Positions 25,122 through 34,009 of a DNA stretch of 64,000 bases are shown piece after piece. How positions within the stretch are numbered: the stretch's first letter is position 1; each line of letters opens with the position of its first letter. The DNA is from Paenibacillus sp. FSL H8-0048. GTDB lineage: Bacteria > Bacillota > Bacilli > Paenibacillales > Paenibacillaceae. The notes below the pieces were generated by a model, which saw nothing but the letters and a program-made list of their open reading frames with translations, had not been told where the DNA came from and did not search any database. The position numbers were made by a program, and so were the translations under genes. The stretch spans positions 2,046,001 to 2,110,000 of the forward strand of contig NZ_JBBODF010000001.1 of NCBI RefSeq assembly GCF_038002825.1, written 5' to 3'.

Positions 25122-25337
25122 TTACTGTGTGAATTTCTCAATCTGCTTCATGAACAGATCCCAAATATCAGTGATCCAAGTCTTCAAATTCCCTTGCACA
25201 ATTACGATAGCCGCACCGATAATGACGATAGCCGCTACGGTAAGCGCAATCTGCTTCACCCCGATATCCCCGCGTTCCTCTGTCCAAAAGCTCTCTTGAT
25301 TCTTAGACTTAGCCACGTTCTGCGAATTCTTCTCCAT
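25122..25337 (-). CDS. Small pilin-like membrane protein
   Basis: 71 residues from the ATG at 25337, nine bases after GGAGG. A charged N-terminus (NQESFWTEERGDIGVK) precedes a hydrophobic helix IALTVAAIVIIGAAIVIVQG. The RG/DIGVK boundary resembles a class III prepilin cleavage site, but Glu at +5 is replaced by Lys. It is the best candidate for the major subunit of the Tad-like fibre. Similar small proteins occur in firmicute Tad-like loci. Confidence 0.65.
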   Translation of the reverse strand: MEKNSQNVAKSKNQESFWTEERGDIGVKQIALTVAAIVIIGAAIVIVQGNLKTWITDIWDLFMKQIEKFTQ

Positions 25338-25362
25338 ATTGTTCAACCTCCGAATATAAAAT

Positions 25363-26244
25363 TTATTGAAACATTTCCAGTGAACCTCTGACCAGGAACA
25401 GATAATAAATGGCAATGTACACAAACAACACAATAATTAGTATCCATTGAATTCGTGCATTGCTGCGCTCCCGCCGCAGCAGCTCCTTCTCCAGCGCTTC
25501 CACCCGGAATTGATTGACCTCATTCTTGAGGTACACCATCTGGGAGACATTGTCATAGCCTCTAAGGCGGGTCTCCATGATGTCGCAGAACTTGATCACA
25601 TAACGCATCGGAACCCGTTTCTTGAGCTGCTTCAGCGCATATTCCTCACCGTATTCAATATTGTCCAGCATCACACCCAGCTCTTCGGCCATATCCTGGC
25701 CCGCATGGGGCAGGTAATCACGAATCACATCGGCCAGATAGATATTGATGGATTTGGAGTACTGGTAGTAGACCATGCTGTAAAAGGCAGGGAAATCAAG
25801 CGAGATATTGCGGTTCTTCTTCTCAATGCGTTCTTCAAGGCTCTTCACCGGATAGATCCAGCCCAGCAGAATGAAGATGGCGGTCACACAGCCGAGCAGC
25901 CGGTTGGCACTGCCCAGCACGAGGGTCAGAAGGATTCCGCCAGAAGCGTAGAGCCATTGATTCAACCGGATCTCCTCCGGCCGGACCGCCAGCTCCAGCC
26001 GGTCGATCATCTTGCGGAAGCGGATGCGGTCCGCTGTGCCTACAAGTCCTGTCATATATTTCAGGGCAAAATTCTTTTTATACAGCGCTACTCTTTGCTT
26101 CAGCTGCGTGCTTTTACGTTCGTTCATGAACCGGCGTGCACGCTTCTTTTTGCGCCCGCTTACCGGCTTCAGCATGGGCAGGAGAAACAGCTTAATCAAA
26201 TACAGAATGGACGTTAAGGCACACACCTTGGCGATAAAGATCAT
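25363..26244 (-). CDS. tadC: TadC-like type II/IV secretion inner-membrane platform protein
   Basis: 293 residues. An N-terminal membrane segment, two central ones around GILLTLVLGSANRLLGCVTA and IFILLGWIYP, a cytosolic helical domain with MVYYQYSKSINIYLADVIRD and LKQLKKRVPMRYVIKFCDIM, and a C-terminal helix (IQWILIIVLFVYIAIYYLFL). This is the T2SSF/TadC topology. It overlaps the tadB-like gene by 4 bases. It should form the platform on which TadA works. Confidence 0.82.
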   Translation of the reverse strand: MIFIAKVCALTSILYLIKLFLLPMLKPVSGRKKKRARRFMNERKSTQLKQRVALYKKNFALKYMTGLVGTADRIRFRKMIDRLELAVRPEEIRLNQWLYASGGILLTLVLGSANRLLGCVTAIFILLGWIYPVKSLEERIEKKNRNISLDFPAFYSMVYYQYSKSINIYLADVIRDYLPHAGQDMAEELGVMLDNIEYGEEYALKQLKKRVPMRYVIKFCDIMETRLRGYDNVSQMVYLKNEVNQFRVEALEKELLRRERSNARIQWILIIVLFVYIAIYYLFLVRGSLEMFQ

Positions 26245-27224
26245 TTACGGTCACTTCCTCCCCCAAGGTTCCCCTGGAGCGCCTGGGTGCGGGCAAAGCT
26301 CAGGCAGATTACACAGATCATCATGGTGTTAATCAGCTTCCCGGCCTGCGTGTCCAGCATGAACTCGCGAAATCCGTCAATGGACAGAGCGTAGATGAAG
26401 AATAGCAGTACAATGACGGTTTTCATCAGGAAATCGCGGTTCATTTTACGGAAAATCGTCTCCTTACGCGCATTGATCTCCCGCAGCACCGCATTCTCAT
26501 CGACAATATCCAGGAATATGTCAGCCATTCCCTTGCGTTCGTTATATTCAAACACAATCGCCTTCTTCGTAAAATCATCGAACTTGGGACCGAGCTGCCG
26601 GTTGAGCAGGGTGATGGCCTGCCTGAAGCTGTATCCGTTATTCTCGCAGTTATCTATGAACTGCCGGAGATAGACCCGGATGTTGGGGCTGATGTATTCA
26701 TCACTCTCCATCACCTTCTTAATTGCGACCAGCACGCCGTCCCGGGCCAGCGGACAGATCAGGTCCTCTGCGTCCATAATATTCTCGATATCCTGGGCAC
26801 GGATGATCTTGGACTGCATCACGAACCAGGTCATTAGGCCGACAAAGATCGAGATCGTTACAACTACCGACAACGTAACGCTGTTCATGAAGAACACAAT
26901 GACTACAGCGACCAGCGCAAAAGAAATGCAGAGCAGCGAGGTGAAGCTCTCCAGGGTAACCGGGAGGTTGAAATCCAGAATCAGCCCTTCCACCAGCCGG
27001 TTGTATTTCGCGACCGGGTTCTCCTTCCGCTTGACGATGCGCTCCCGCTTAATCCGGGCCACGTAACGCTTGGTATTGTATTTACCAAGATGCTCAGCCA
27101 CCGTGTCCAGCAAATCTAAGAGGCGGTGAAGAGAGCCCTCGAAGAAGCGTACCTGAAACACGGTATTGTACAGCACAAAGGCTGAAGCGCCGAGCAGCAC
27201 ACTAATGAGTAAGTTCACATTCAT
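26241..27224 (-). CDS. tadB: TadB-like platform protein
   Basis: About 327 residues from ATG 27224 (MNVNLLISVLLGASAFVLYN); ATG at 27233 is also possible. Membrane segments at the N-terminus, at about 100-135 (SLLCISFALVAVVIVFFMNS; VVVTISIFVGLMTWFV) and at the C-terminus (TVIVLLFFIYALSI). The cytosolic helices contain FRQAITLLNRQLGPKFDDFT and NERKGMADIFLDI, as in T2SSF domains. The first 23 bases overlap the end of tadA, evidence of translational coupling. Confidence 0.82.
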   Translation of the reverse strand: MNVNLLISVLLGASAFVLYNTVFQVRFFEGSLHRLLDLLDTVAEHLGKYNTKRYVARIKRERIVKRKENPVAKYNRLVEGLILDFNLPVTLESFTSLLCISFALVAVVIVFFMNSVTLSVVVTISIFVGLMTWFVMQSKIIRAQDIENIMDAEDLICPLARDGVLVAIKKVMESDEYISPNIRVYLRQFIDNCENNGYSFRQAITLLNRQLGPKFDDFTKKAIVFEYNERKGMADIFLDIVDENAVLREINARKETIFRKMNRDFLMKTVIVLLFFIYALSIDGFREFMLDTQAGKLINTMMICVICLSFARTQALQGNLGGGSDRK

Positions 27225-28668
27225 CGAATGCATACCCCTCCGTTTCATCCTCGAGGGGCTCCCGGGTGAGGAATTCAAACCGGCTGCGCTTAATGCCGGC
27301 CTTAATCATAGACTCCTGGGCACGCAGAGAGAGCTTACCCACCCGCTTATGCCGCCCGATGATTTGGACCACCCTGGTGCCTCCCGCCTCTTCCACCACA
27401 TCATCATAGATGAACTTATAAATCGGATTGATCAGCGGCTTCAAGCCTTCTGATCCCAGAATCTCTGAGATCGACGTGACCTTGCGGGTCCCGTCAGCCA
27501 GCTTCTCCTGGTAGATTACGAACCGGACTGCACTGCAAATGTTGCGCAAGGCAAGCTCAGCCGGTTCATTGGAGACCATCAGATAGGCCGTCAGGAAGCG
27601 GTAGATCGCCTCCTCATCCCCTTCGGCATGGAGTGTGGTGAAGAAGAAATGCCCGGTCTGTGCCGCCCGCAGTGCAGTGGCGAATTCACCCGGGGTCCGC
27701 AGCTCGCCCGGCCCAATCCAATGGGGAGATTGCCGCATCGCATTAATCAGCAGATTCTCCATCGTAGCAGGACTGGCATCATCCTCTTCAGGCACGGATT
27801 CGTACTGCAGCACATCATTGATGACGGGGCCGAATTCTCCGCCATCCCGGCGGTGCAGCCGCATCTCGGACGGATTCTCAATCGTGATGATCCGGGAGAG
27901 CGGATGAATCTGCTTCACTAGCACTTCATTTAGCGTAGTTTTACCGCTGCCGGTTGGACCTACGGTAATCCATGACTGGTCTGCTTTGGGAATTAGAGAG
28001 AGCAGCCGGAACATGTTGACGGAGAAGCTCTGCTCTTGAATCATCATGGCCGGAGTGAGACTTTTTTTGCTGAATTTACGGATGACAAAAGCAGGCAGCT
28101 CATAGGGCGAGATTTCCGCATGTGTGGCATTCACCCGGTACCCTTCCACCGTCCGGGCATTCACCATCGGAACCTTCGGTGTTAGGCGCATCTTTGATAC
28201 TCCAATTAACTTCGATATGATGCGCTCCATATGTTCGCGGTCCGTGAAATGCTGTTCCCAGCGCAGCGTTTTACCGCCGGTCTCCACGAAGATCTGTTCC
28301 GGCCCGTTGGCCCGGATCTCGTCAATTTGCGGGTCCTCCATGGCTTCGGTGATCGGACCGTAGTGCGTGATTTCATTAATCAGCGCATTTTTGAGGGACT
28401 GTAGTCCGCTATAGCCCTCCACGCTGGGCTTCTGGCTATCGACGAACTCCATAATATAGCCTTGGGTCATTTCCCGTTTGCGGACCGGGTCTCTCTCCCG
28501 GCGGAAGGCATTCGTTGCTGCCTTGCTAATGTATTTCTGGCACAATTCCAGCGCTTCCTCGAAGCTGATCGTTGTGTATTTATTTTTGAGTGCATCCATA
28601 TCTTCCGCTTGAATGCTGTGGTGCGAGAACTTCTGCTGCATTTCGCTTACTTTTGCCCGGGTTAGCAA
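27202..28668 (-). CDS. tadA: TadA/CpaF-type secretion ATPase
   Basis: 488 residues from a TTG start eight bases after GGAGG. N-terminal helical part, then PQIDEIRANGPEQIFVETGG and a Walker A WITVGPTGSGKTTLNEVLV (P-loop about residues 234-242). An Asp box and Walker B-like AMRQSPHWIGPGELRTPGEF and a His box (TLHAEGDEEAI) follow. It is a hexameric VirB11-like ATPase that drives pilus assembly or secretion through TadB/TadC. In the GPGELR(T/G)xE region, Glu and Arg of the usual V(G)E(I/V)R(D) are retained. Confidence 0.9.
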   Translation of the reverse strand: MLTRAKVSEMQQKFSHHSIQAEDMDALKNKYTTISFEEALELCQKYISKAATNAFRRERDPVRKREMTQGYIMEFVDSQKPSVEGYSGLQSLKNALINEITHYGPITEAMEDPQIDEIRANGPEQIFVETGGKTLRWEQHFTDREHMERIISKLIGVSKMRLTPKVPMVNARTVEGYRVNATHAEISPYELPAFVIRKFSKKSLTPAMMIQEQSFSVNMFRLLSLIPKADQSWITVGPTGSGKTTLNEVLVKQIHPLSRIITIENPSEMRLHRRDGGEFGPVINDVLQYESVPEEDDASPATMENLLINAMRQSPHWIGPGELRTPGEFATALRAAQTGHFFFTTLHAEGDEEAIYRFLTAYLMVSNEPAELALRNICSAVRFVIYQEKLADGTRKVTSISEILGSEGLKPLINPIYKFIYDDVVEEAGGTRVVQIIGRHKRVGKLSLRAQESMIKAGIKRSRFEFLTREPLEDETEGYAFDECELTH

Positions 28669-28682
28669 GGCTCAGGCCTCCT

Positions 28683-29510
28683 TCACTGATTAATGATGGC
28701 ATCCCTCAGACGGTTCATTTCCTTCATAAATGCCTTATTTTGCAGCGGATGATCTTTAACGTAGAGCTTGCCGTCTTGGGTGTATGCCGCTGCAGCCTTC
28801 ACGAAGGGCAGTGCTGCTGCGATCTGAAAGCCCATCTGCTTGAACACCTTATAGTCCAGCCCGATCTCATGCAGGTTCATCATAATGACACTGGTGAACT
28901 TGGCTGTGCTGATGCCGATGGAGGCGGCGAAGTCCAGAAGCTTGGTCATATTGCCCGGAGCCTCGATCCGCTCGGCTGCTGTGAAATATCCAATATGGCA
29001 ATGCTTCATCGCCCCCGTGCAGAATTCGAGTGGGGGATTATATGGGATGTCGAGCAGGACAATATCGAACATCCCCTTAAGTGTGGCTAATACCTGTTCA
29101 ATATGCGCGAAACCAAATTCGAAGTATTCCTCCAGCAGATCATAGGGACTGGGAGAGAGCAGATACAGGTTCTCCTCAGAGGTAGGAGCAATATCCTCAC
29201 GCATATCCGCTTTATCGCTTTTGAGCACCCGGATCAGCCCTTTTCCTCTGGCGGGAGGGTCAACACCAAACAGATAATAGAGATTCGGATTGAACACTTT
29301 AAAATCCACGATACAGGTATTGAAGCCCTGTTGTGCCAGCAGATAGCCTAAATTGCCGATCAGCATGGCCTGATCTGTACCCTCACAGGCCGGCAAGAAG
29401 CCAATAACGCTATAGATTAGCGGGCTGTCCCGGAACTCGGCTCCGACCAGCTCCTTGGAGGATATCTTGCGGAAGATGCTCTCCAGCTTCTTTACTTCTT
29501 TTCGATCCAT
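28683..29510 (-). CDS. TadZ/CpaE-like ParA-fold protein with degenerate P-loop
   Basis: 275 residues. The fold pattern is that of ParA/MinD-type proteins: IYSVIGFLPACEGTDQAMLI in the P-loop position, FNTCIVDFKVFNPNLYYLFG (the switch D is kept), FDIVLLDIPYNPPLEF and FTSVIMMNLHEI. The deviant KGGxGK(T/S) motif is gone: no Lys or Thr in CEGTDQAM. So it probably does not hydrolyse ATP and acts as a scaffold, as proposed for atypical TadZ. Overlaps the cpaB-like gene by 19 bases. Confidence 0.72.
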   Translation of the reverse strand: MDRKEVKKLESIFRKISSKELVGAEFRDSPLIYSVIGFLPACEGTDQAMLIGNLGYLLAQQGFNTCIVDFKVFNPNLYYLFGVDPPARGKGLIRVLKSDKADMREDIAPTSEENLYLLSPSPYDLLEEYFEFGFAHIEQVLATLKGMFDIVLLDIPYNPPLEFCTGAMKHCHIGYFTAAERIEAPGNMTKLLDFAASIGISTAKFTSVIMMNLHEIGLDYKVFKQMGFQIAAALPFVKAAAAYTQDGKLYVKDHPLQNKAFMKEMNRLRDAIINQ

Positions 29511-30376
29511 GATTCCACCTCATTTTGCAGTGTAGGCAGCTCATCCATAATTACCGTGCTGCCGCTTCTGCTGAGCATCGTAATCAGAAAGCTTTTGCTG
29601 TCCAGGCTTTTGTATTTGGCATACTTGTTAATCTCCTCACCTGAGCCTTCCAGCAGCAGAGCCTTGGGCTGAATGTTCTTCAGGAAATCGTCGCTGCGCA
29701 TGACCTCCTGCCGTTTATCCTCGCTCAGCTTCAGCACTTCCTTGTATACCTCATAGATCGAATGGCTGCTCGCGTTGAGCATATCCTTGATGACAATACT
29801 GTCGAACAGAATATCGGTCTTCGTGACGGAGGACTGTGAAGGGTTGAATACGGCATTGGGATTGCCTCCTGCGCCAGAAGCCACTGCTTCTTCCACATTG
29901 TAAGATACACGGATACGGACACGGTCTCCAGGCATCAGAATGTCTCCGCCAGCCTCAAGGAAGTTGTAAGGCAGGGTGAGGACTTCCTGCTTCTCACCCA
30001 GCTTATACAGCCATTCATTCTTGACCGGCTTCTCATCCAGCAGCTGATCCTCATACAGGACACTATTGTCGCGCATATAATACTTCGTGAACTTGCCCAG
30101 TACGTCAGGGAGCTTGTCCGCTGATACCATATCCGGTGTATACTCTGTGCGGATAATGTTATAGGTCTCCACTTGCTTGTCTGTCAGCACCGTAAAGGCG
30201 GGCAGCCCCCCCTTCTGAGTCAGCCGCAGCACCTCTACCGTATCACGGGCATCCTGGCTGGCATTGGTAATGACTATGTATGAGACGGCAATGACGGTCA
30301 GACTGAACAGCACTGCACCCATTCGTTTCAGCAGATTCCGGTTGGGAGCCACATTTTTTACACCTCTAATATCCAT
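29492..30376 (-). CDS. CpaB/RcpC-like SAF-domain membrane protein
   Basis: 294 residues: one membrane helix near the N-terminus (MGAVLFSLTVIAVSYIVITN), then a SAF-like domain (TVLTDKQVETYNI; VLGKFTKYYMRDNSVLYEDQ) and EVLTLPYNFLEAGGDILMPG, followed by DRVRIRVSY. The LxPGDRVRIRV strand is typical of CpaB/RcpC. In Gram-negative Tad systems CpaB supports the secretin; here, with no outer membrane, it probably acts in the cell-wall zone. Start codon is immediately after the upstream stop. Confidence 0.78.
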   Translation of the reverse strand: MDIRGVKNVAPNRNLLKRMGAVLFSLTVIAVSYIVITNASQDARDTVEVLRLTQKGGLPAFTVLTDKQVETYNIIRTEYTPDMVSADKLPDVLGKFTKYYMRDNSVLYEDQLLDEKPVKNEWLYKLGEKQEVLTLPYNFLEAGGDILMPGDRVRIRVSYNVEEAVASGAGGNPNAVFNPSQSSVTKTDILFDSIVIKDMLNASSHSIYEVYKEVLKLSEDKRQEVMRSDDFLKNIQPKALLLEGSGEEINKYAKYKSLDSKSFLITMLSRSGSTVIMDELPTLQNEVESWIEKK

Positions 30377-31759
30377 CTACCCCGAACCCTCCATTAATCT
30401 AAGAAGTATGGTGCCGAACGCCCGCTCGAACTCCGGCCCGCTGTTCACAATCGGGATATCCCTTTCGATTTGCTGGTCAAATTCGGCACTGGCGGGCACG
30501 TATCCGGCCAGTGCCGGTTCGAACCGGAAGCTGTCACTCAGGCCCGAGCCAAGGAGCTCTGCGACCTTCTCCGGGGTAAACAGGTCACCGTGAAAGCGAA
30601 AGCTGTGATTATAGCGGGTGACAATCACTTTGGTCTTGGCATTCAGATAGGCGGCAGAATCCCTTGTAAGCACTAATTCAATATTCCGCAGGGTGCTTAA
30701 TACTGAATACAGGTTGTTAGGCACACACAGCGCGAAGGTATCCATATGAATGAGCGCACTCTCCATCTGCCGCATGGCATCCAGCGGGAGATCGAGCACC
30801 ACAAGGTTGAAGTTATTCCGCAGTGCCGATAACAACCCGGCCAGCTTCTCGCTGGTATAGAATTGCTGAATGGCCCGCTGGTCCTGGAACCCGTAGCTGA
30901 GTGTAGTGATCCATAGATTTCCTTGGACAGGAAAAGCATTGGTCCTGTATTCCTGCGGCTTCGCCAGCATCCGGATCAAGGAGCTCCCCAGATGCTCATC
31001 CTTGCGCGCCTGTTCATCGAAGCCGCTGAAATAGAGGTTAAGCCCTCTGTATTCAGCGTCCATATCGACAAGGATCGTGTTCAGCCCGCGCTTGGCAGCT
31101 TCTGCCGCCAGATTGACCGCGGTGCTCGTCAGCCCGCTGCCCCGGTGTCCGGTCACCGCCACGACCCGGCTCATCCCCCGGCTAATGTTCGCCAGCTCCC
31201 GGGAGAGCGGGTCAGTGGACTGGATCGCTTCGGCATCCTTACCTTTGGAACGGAACCGGTCCAGAAAAGAACGCTTCTTGCCCTTCAGCTCACCTGATTC
31301 ATTCCCGCTGCCTTGCGTAGAGCGTATATCCTGGCTGCCTGATCCCCGCCCCTTATTCCTCTGACGATCTCCAAGCTGTGCTAAAGCCTGCTTCAGCACT
31401 GAGGCCGGCAGCCTGGGTGTATAATATTCATGAACACTGAGCTTCGCATATTGTCTTGCAAGTGATGACCAAGCTTCTCTCTGACCCGGGTCTCTCGTGA
31501 ATATAATTACCGGAGTGCCTTCCCGGGTCTGGGATAGATGCTCTAGCAGAGTATGAATATACGCCATGTCAGCAGCCAGTCCGTCCGGCAATCCTTCGTC
31601 TGTAATCACAATAGCGTCCGGCCCGGGAATCGTAAGATTCTGCAAGTATCCGGCTGTCTCCCGGACCCGCAGGCCTCCTTCATTCATAGTTGTCCACGGA
31701 TCAGCGATATGGGCAGTGATGTACCCGTGAGCTGTACCTGCGAGTAGAAGTACCCTCAT
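30377..31759 (-). CDS. CpaE-like ParA-family ATPase with altered Walker A
   Basis: 460 residues from ATG 31759, seven bases after GAAAGAGG. The N-terminal ~120 residues resemble a degenerate receiver domain (DAIVITDEGLPDG; TPVIIFTRDP). A charged linker is followed by the ATPase: VVAVTGHRGSGLTSTAVNLA, GLNTILVDMDAEYRGLNLYF, FNLVVLDLPLDAM. The Walker A reads HRGSGLTS; the lysine before T/S in KGGxGKT is replaced by Leu. The first gene of the long minus-strand unit. Likely a polar localisation factor for the Tad machine. Confidence 0.75.
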   Translation of the reverse strand: MRVLLLAGTAHGYITAHIADPWTTMNEGGLRVRETAGYLQNLTIPGPDAIVITDEGLPDGLAADMAYIHTLLEHLSQTREGTPVIIFTRDPGQREAWSSLARQYAKLSVHEYYTPRLPASVLKQALAQLGDRQRNKGRGSGSQDIRSTQGSGNESGELKGKKRSFLDRFRSKGKDAEAIQSTDPLSRELANISRGMSRVVAVTGHRGSGLTSTAVNLAAEAAKRGLNTILVDMDAEYRGLNLYFSGFDEQARKDEHLGSSLIRMLAKPQEYRTNAFPVQGNLWITTLSYGFQDQRAIQQFYTSEKLAGLLSALRNNFNLVVLDLPLDAMRQMESALIHMDTFALCVPNNLYSVLSTLRNIELVLTRDSAAYLNAKTKVIVTRYNHSFRFHGDLFTPEKVAELLGSGLSDSFRFEPALAGYVPASAEFDQQIERDIPIVNSGPEFERAFGTILLRLMEGSG

Positions 31760-31916
31760 CCTCAATCCTCTTTCATTGTAATTTTGCCTGGCAAGCCACC
31801 CGGGCTGACAGCCTTGACACAGGGCGACACATCATGAGAACATTTTCCATAAAACGACTAATAGTGCATATCACAAAACCCAGCACAGCACACAGAATCC
31901 GAGGCGGTGTCCCTAT
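31760..31916. other. Divergent intergenic region between the Tad/T7SS unit and the prepilin peptidase
   Basis: The only upstream space from which the long minus-strand unit could be transcribed, and also the 5' region of the prepilin peptidase gene. A perfect TTGACA (31814-31819) faces the peptidase, but no good -10 follows at 17 bases. On the minus strand TTGTGA near 31870 and a weak TTTATG are seen. No clear sigma-A promoter can be called. Confidence 0.3.
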
Positions 31917-32336
31917 ATGAAACTCCTATTGTTATCCAGCCTTATGCTACTACTGACCTTATGCAGTCTAAGTGATATCCGCCGGCGCAGGATTCCCAAC
32001 CTGCTGGCAGCCTTAATTCTGGGAACGGGTATTCTTCATATGATTCTGTACGGCTCTCTTCTGAACTCCCTGAGCGGCTTACTTCTTCCTGCCGCCCCCC
32101 TTCTTCTCTTGCGCAGGCACTCCCGTTCGATAGGAGCAGGAGATATTAAGCTGATCTCGGCTGCAGGGGTATGGCTGGGAGGACTCCTGAATCTGGTCCT
32201 GTTCGGTGCGGCTTGTATGTTATGTGCTCTGGTATTGCTGCTCAAGCGGACAGCTGGACACAACCTTCCAGGCTCCGTTCCCTTCGCTCCTTTTCTTGCT
32301 GTTCCTGTCATTCTGACCGTATTCATTATGTATTAA
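31917..32336 (+). CDS. Prepilin peptidase (A24 family, TadV/CpaA-like)
   Basis: 139 residues, almost all membrane helices. The two catalytic aspartates are visible in LSDIRRRRIPN (Asp near 20) and SIGAGDIKLISA (Asp in the GxGD motif). Short, as in TadV/CpaA-type enzymes without the N-methylation domain. Divergent from the Tad genes and the obvious processing enzyme for the pilin-like proteins at 24100-25337. Followed by the terminator at 32537-32582. Confidence 0.88.
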   Translation: MKLLLLSSLMLLLTLCSLSDIRRRRIPNLLAALILGTGILHMILYGSLLNSLSGLLLPAAPLLLLRRHSRSIGAGDIKLISAAGVWLGGLLNLVLFGAACMLCALVLLLKRTAGHNLPGSVPFAPFLAVPVILTVFIMY

Positions 32337-32536
32337 CTTCATTTGATTTAGCTTTTCTCAATTGGTAATATTTCCTTCTGTTTTTAATTAATCCAATGGC
32401 AGGTGATTTGAAACAGGCCCTATTACCCAAATTAAGGTGCAAATGCGAATTATTACGCGGACCAACAGATAGCAAAATTTGACCGTAGACAGCTTATTAT
32501 TGTGTAGATCATTCGAACTAAACGTTCGTCCAAACG

Positions 32537-32582
32537 AAAAAGAGCGTTCCACAGTCTCTATCGGCTGTGAAACGCTCTTTTT
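32537..32582. terminator. Bidirectional terminator
   Basis: AAAAAGAGCGTTCCACAG, a 10-base loop, then CTGTGAAACGCTCTTTTT. A strong stem with T-runs on both strands, between the convergent prepilin peptidase and dck genes. Confidence 0.88.
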
Positions 32583-32597
32583 CGTATATCATCCTCT

Positions 32598-33251
32598 TTA
32601 TGCCTTCGCTGCCTGCTGTCCGATTGTCCGCCCTACCTGCTCCAGGATAGCAGACACCGAAGCGGGATCATGCACATCGTACTCGTCAATATTCAGCCGC
32701 AGCACCGGGCAGGCGCTGAATTCATTGATCCACTGGGAATAGCGGCCGTGCATATGCTCCCAGTAGGAGACATCAGTCTGGATCTCCATCTCGCGTCCGC
32801 GCTCATTGATGCGGGTCAGGATCGAAGGCAGGCTGCCTTCAATATAGATCAGCACATCGGGATGCGGGAAGTATGGCGTCATCACCATAGCCTCGTAGAG
32901 GCTGGTGTAGGTTGCGTAATCTGTCGGGGACATGGTCCCTTGGTCGGCGTGCATTTTTGCGAAAATTCCGGTATCCTCATAAATCGAACGGTCCTGCACG
33001 AATCCGCCGCCCAGCTCGAACATTTTCTTTTGCTCCTTGAAGCGTTCCGCCAGGAAATAGATCTGCAGATGGAAGCTCCACCGCTCGAAATCGTGATAGA
33101 ATTTCTCCAAATACGGGTTATGATCCACCTGCTCCAGCGAGGTCTGGAAATTCAGGCGCTGCGCGAGTGCTGCGGTCAGCGTCGACTTGCCGACGCCTAC
33201 GGTACCGGCAACCGTGATAATTGCGTTTTCTGGGATGTTGTAACTGTTCAT
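32598..33251 (-). CDS. dck: Deoxyadenosine/deoxycytidine kinase
   Basis: 217 residues. P-loop GTVGVGKSTLTAALA near the N-terminus, then the family motifs HNPYLEKFYHDFERWSFHLQ, FVQDRSIYEDTGIFAKM (DRS) and a lid Arg segment INERGREMEIQ. These define the firmicute deoxynucleoside kinases of the salvage pathway. It overlaps dgk by 4 bases (ATGA), so the two are translationally coupled, as in Bacillus where dgk and dck are neighbours. Which of the two substrates dominates cannot be told from sequence alone. Confidence 0.88.
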   Translation of the reverse strand: MNSYNIPENAIITVAGTVGVGKSTLTAALAQRLNFQTSLEQVDHNPYLEKFYHDFERWSFHLQIYFLAERFKEQKKMFELGGGFVQDRSIYEDTGIFAKMHADQGTMSPTDYATYTSLYEAMVMTPYFPHPDVLIYIEGSLPSILTRINERGREMEIQTDVSYWEHMHGRYSQWINEFSACPVLRLNIDEYDVHDPASVSAILEQVGRTIGQQAAKA

Positions 33252-33871
33252 TTCATAAGCTCCTTTACTTGCTTTGCGATGGTGTTGAAATCTTCGGGAT
33301 TTGCTACGAAATCCACCTGATTTCCGTCGATGGTAACGATTACGGTGGACGGTTCGCGGCGGGCCAGTGAGGCCATCGCATCGTCATAATCCTCAATTAA
33401 CTGCTGGAGGTAGGCAGGGGCAATGATCTCTTCGAAGGTACGCGCGCGCTTGGCAATCCGGGCCAACAGCGTATCCAGATCCGCCCGGATATACAGAATG
33501 ATGTTCGGTTTGGGGAAATCATCGGTCAGAATATGATAGATCTCCCGGTATTTGTCCCGTTTCGCTCCCTTCAGCGTCCGTTCCCCGAAGATCAGATTCT
33601 TATAGATATGATAATCCGAAATGACCGGCTTCCCTTGATCTATGTACTGCACAGTCGTGTCTTCCAGCTGCTTGAACCGGTTGCAGAGGAAGAACATCTC
33701 AAGCTGGAAGCTCCAGTCGTCCATATTCTGATAGAACTTGTCCAAAAACGGATTCTCGTCGACAATTTCTTTAATGACCGGAAGCTGCAGTTCGGTGGCG
33801 AGCATCGTGGCGAGGGTGGTTTTACCGGCTCCAATCGGGCCTTCCACGGCTATAAAGGGTGCATGTTTCAT
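33248..33871 (-). CDS. dgk: Deoxyguanosine kinase
   Basis: 207 residues from ATG 33871; the upstream TTG lies inside the ribosome binding site GAGGAGG. P-loop VEGPIGAGKTTLATML, then ENPFLDKFYQNMDDWSFQLE, KPVISDYHIYKNLIF and the lid region IAKRARTFEEII. The SDYH in place of DRS separates the Dgk branch from the Dck branch. Salvage of purine deoxynucleosides in the cytosol. First gene of a two-gene operon with dck. Confidence 0.87.
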   Translation of the reverse strand: MKHAPFIAVEGPIGAGKTTLATMLATELQLPVIKEIVDENPFLDKFYQNMDDWSFQLEMFFLCNRFKQLEDTTVQYIDQGKPVISDYHIYKNLIFGERTLKGAKRDKYREIYHILTDDFPKPNIILYIRADLDTLLARIAKRARTFEEIIAPAYLQQLIEDYDDAMASLARREPSTVIVTIDGNQVDFVANPEDFNTIAKQVKELMK

Positions 33872-34009
33872 TAACGCTGATTTCCTCCTCAAGTACGGAC
33901 AATTCCAAAAAACAGACTAAATTATTGTACCACAGGAGCGCCGTCAGCAACGGTTAATTTTCAAAGAAACTTTCCGTACCTGTGCAGCGTCTATATTCAG
34001 TAATATTCT

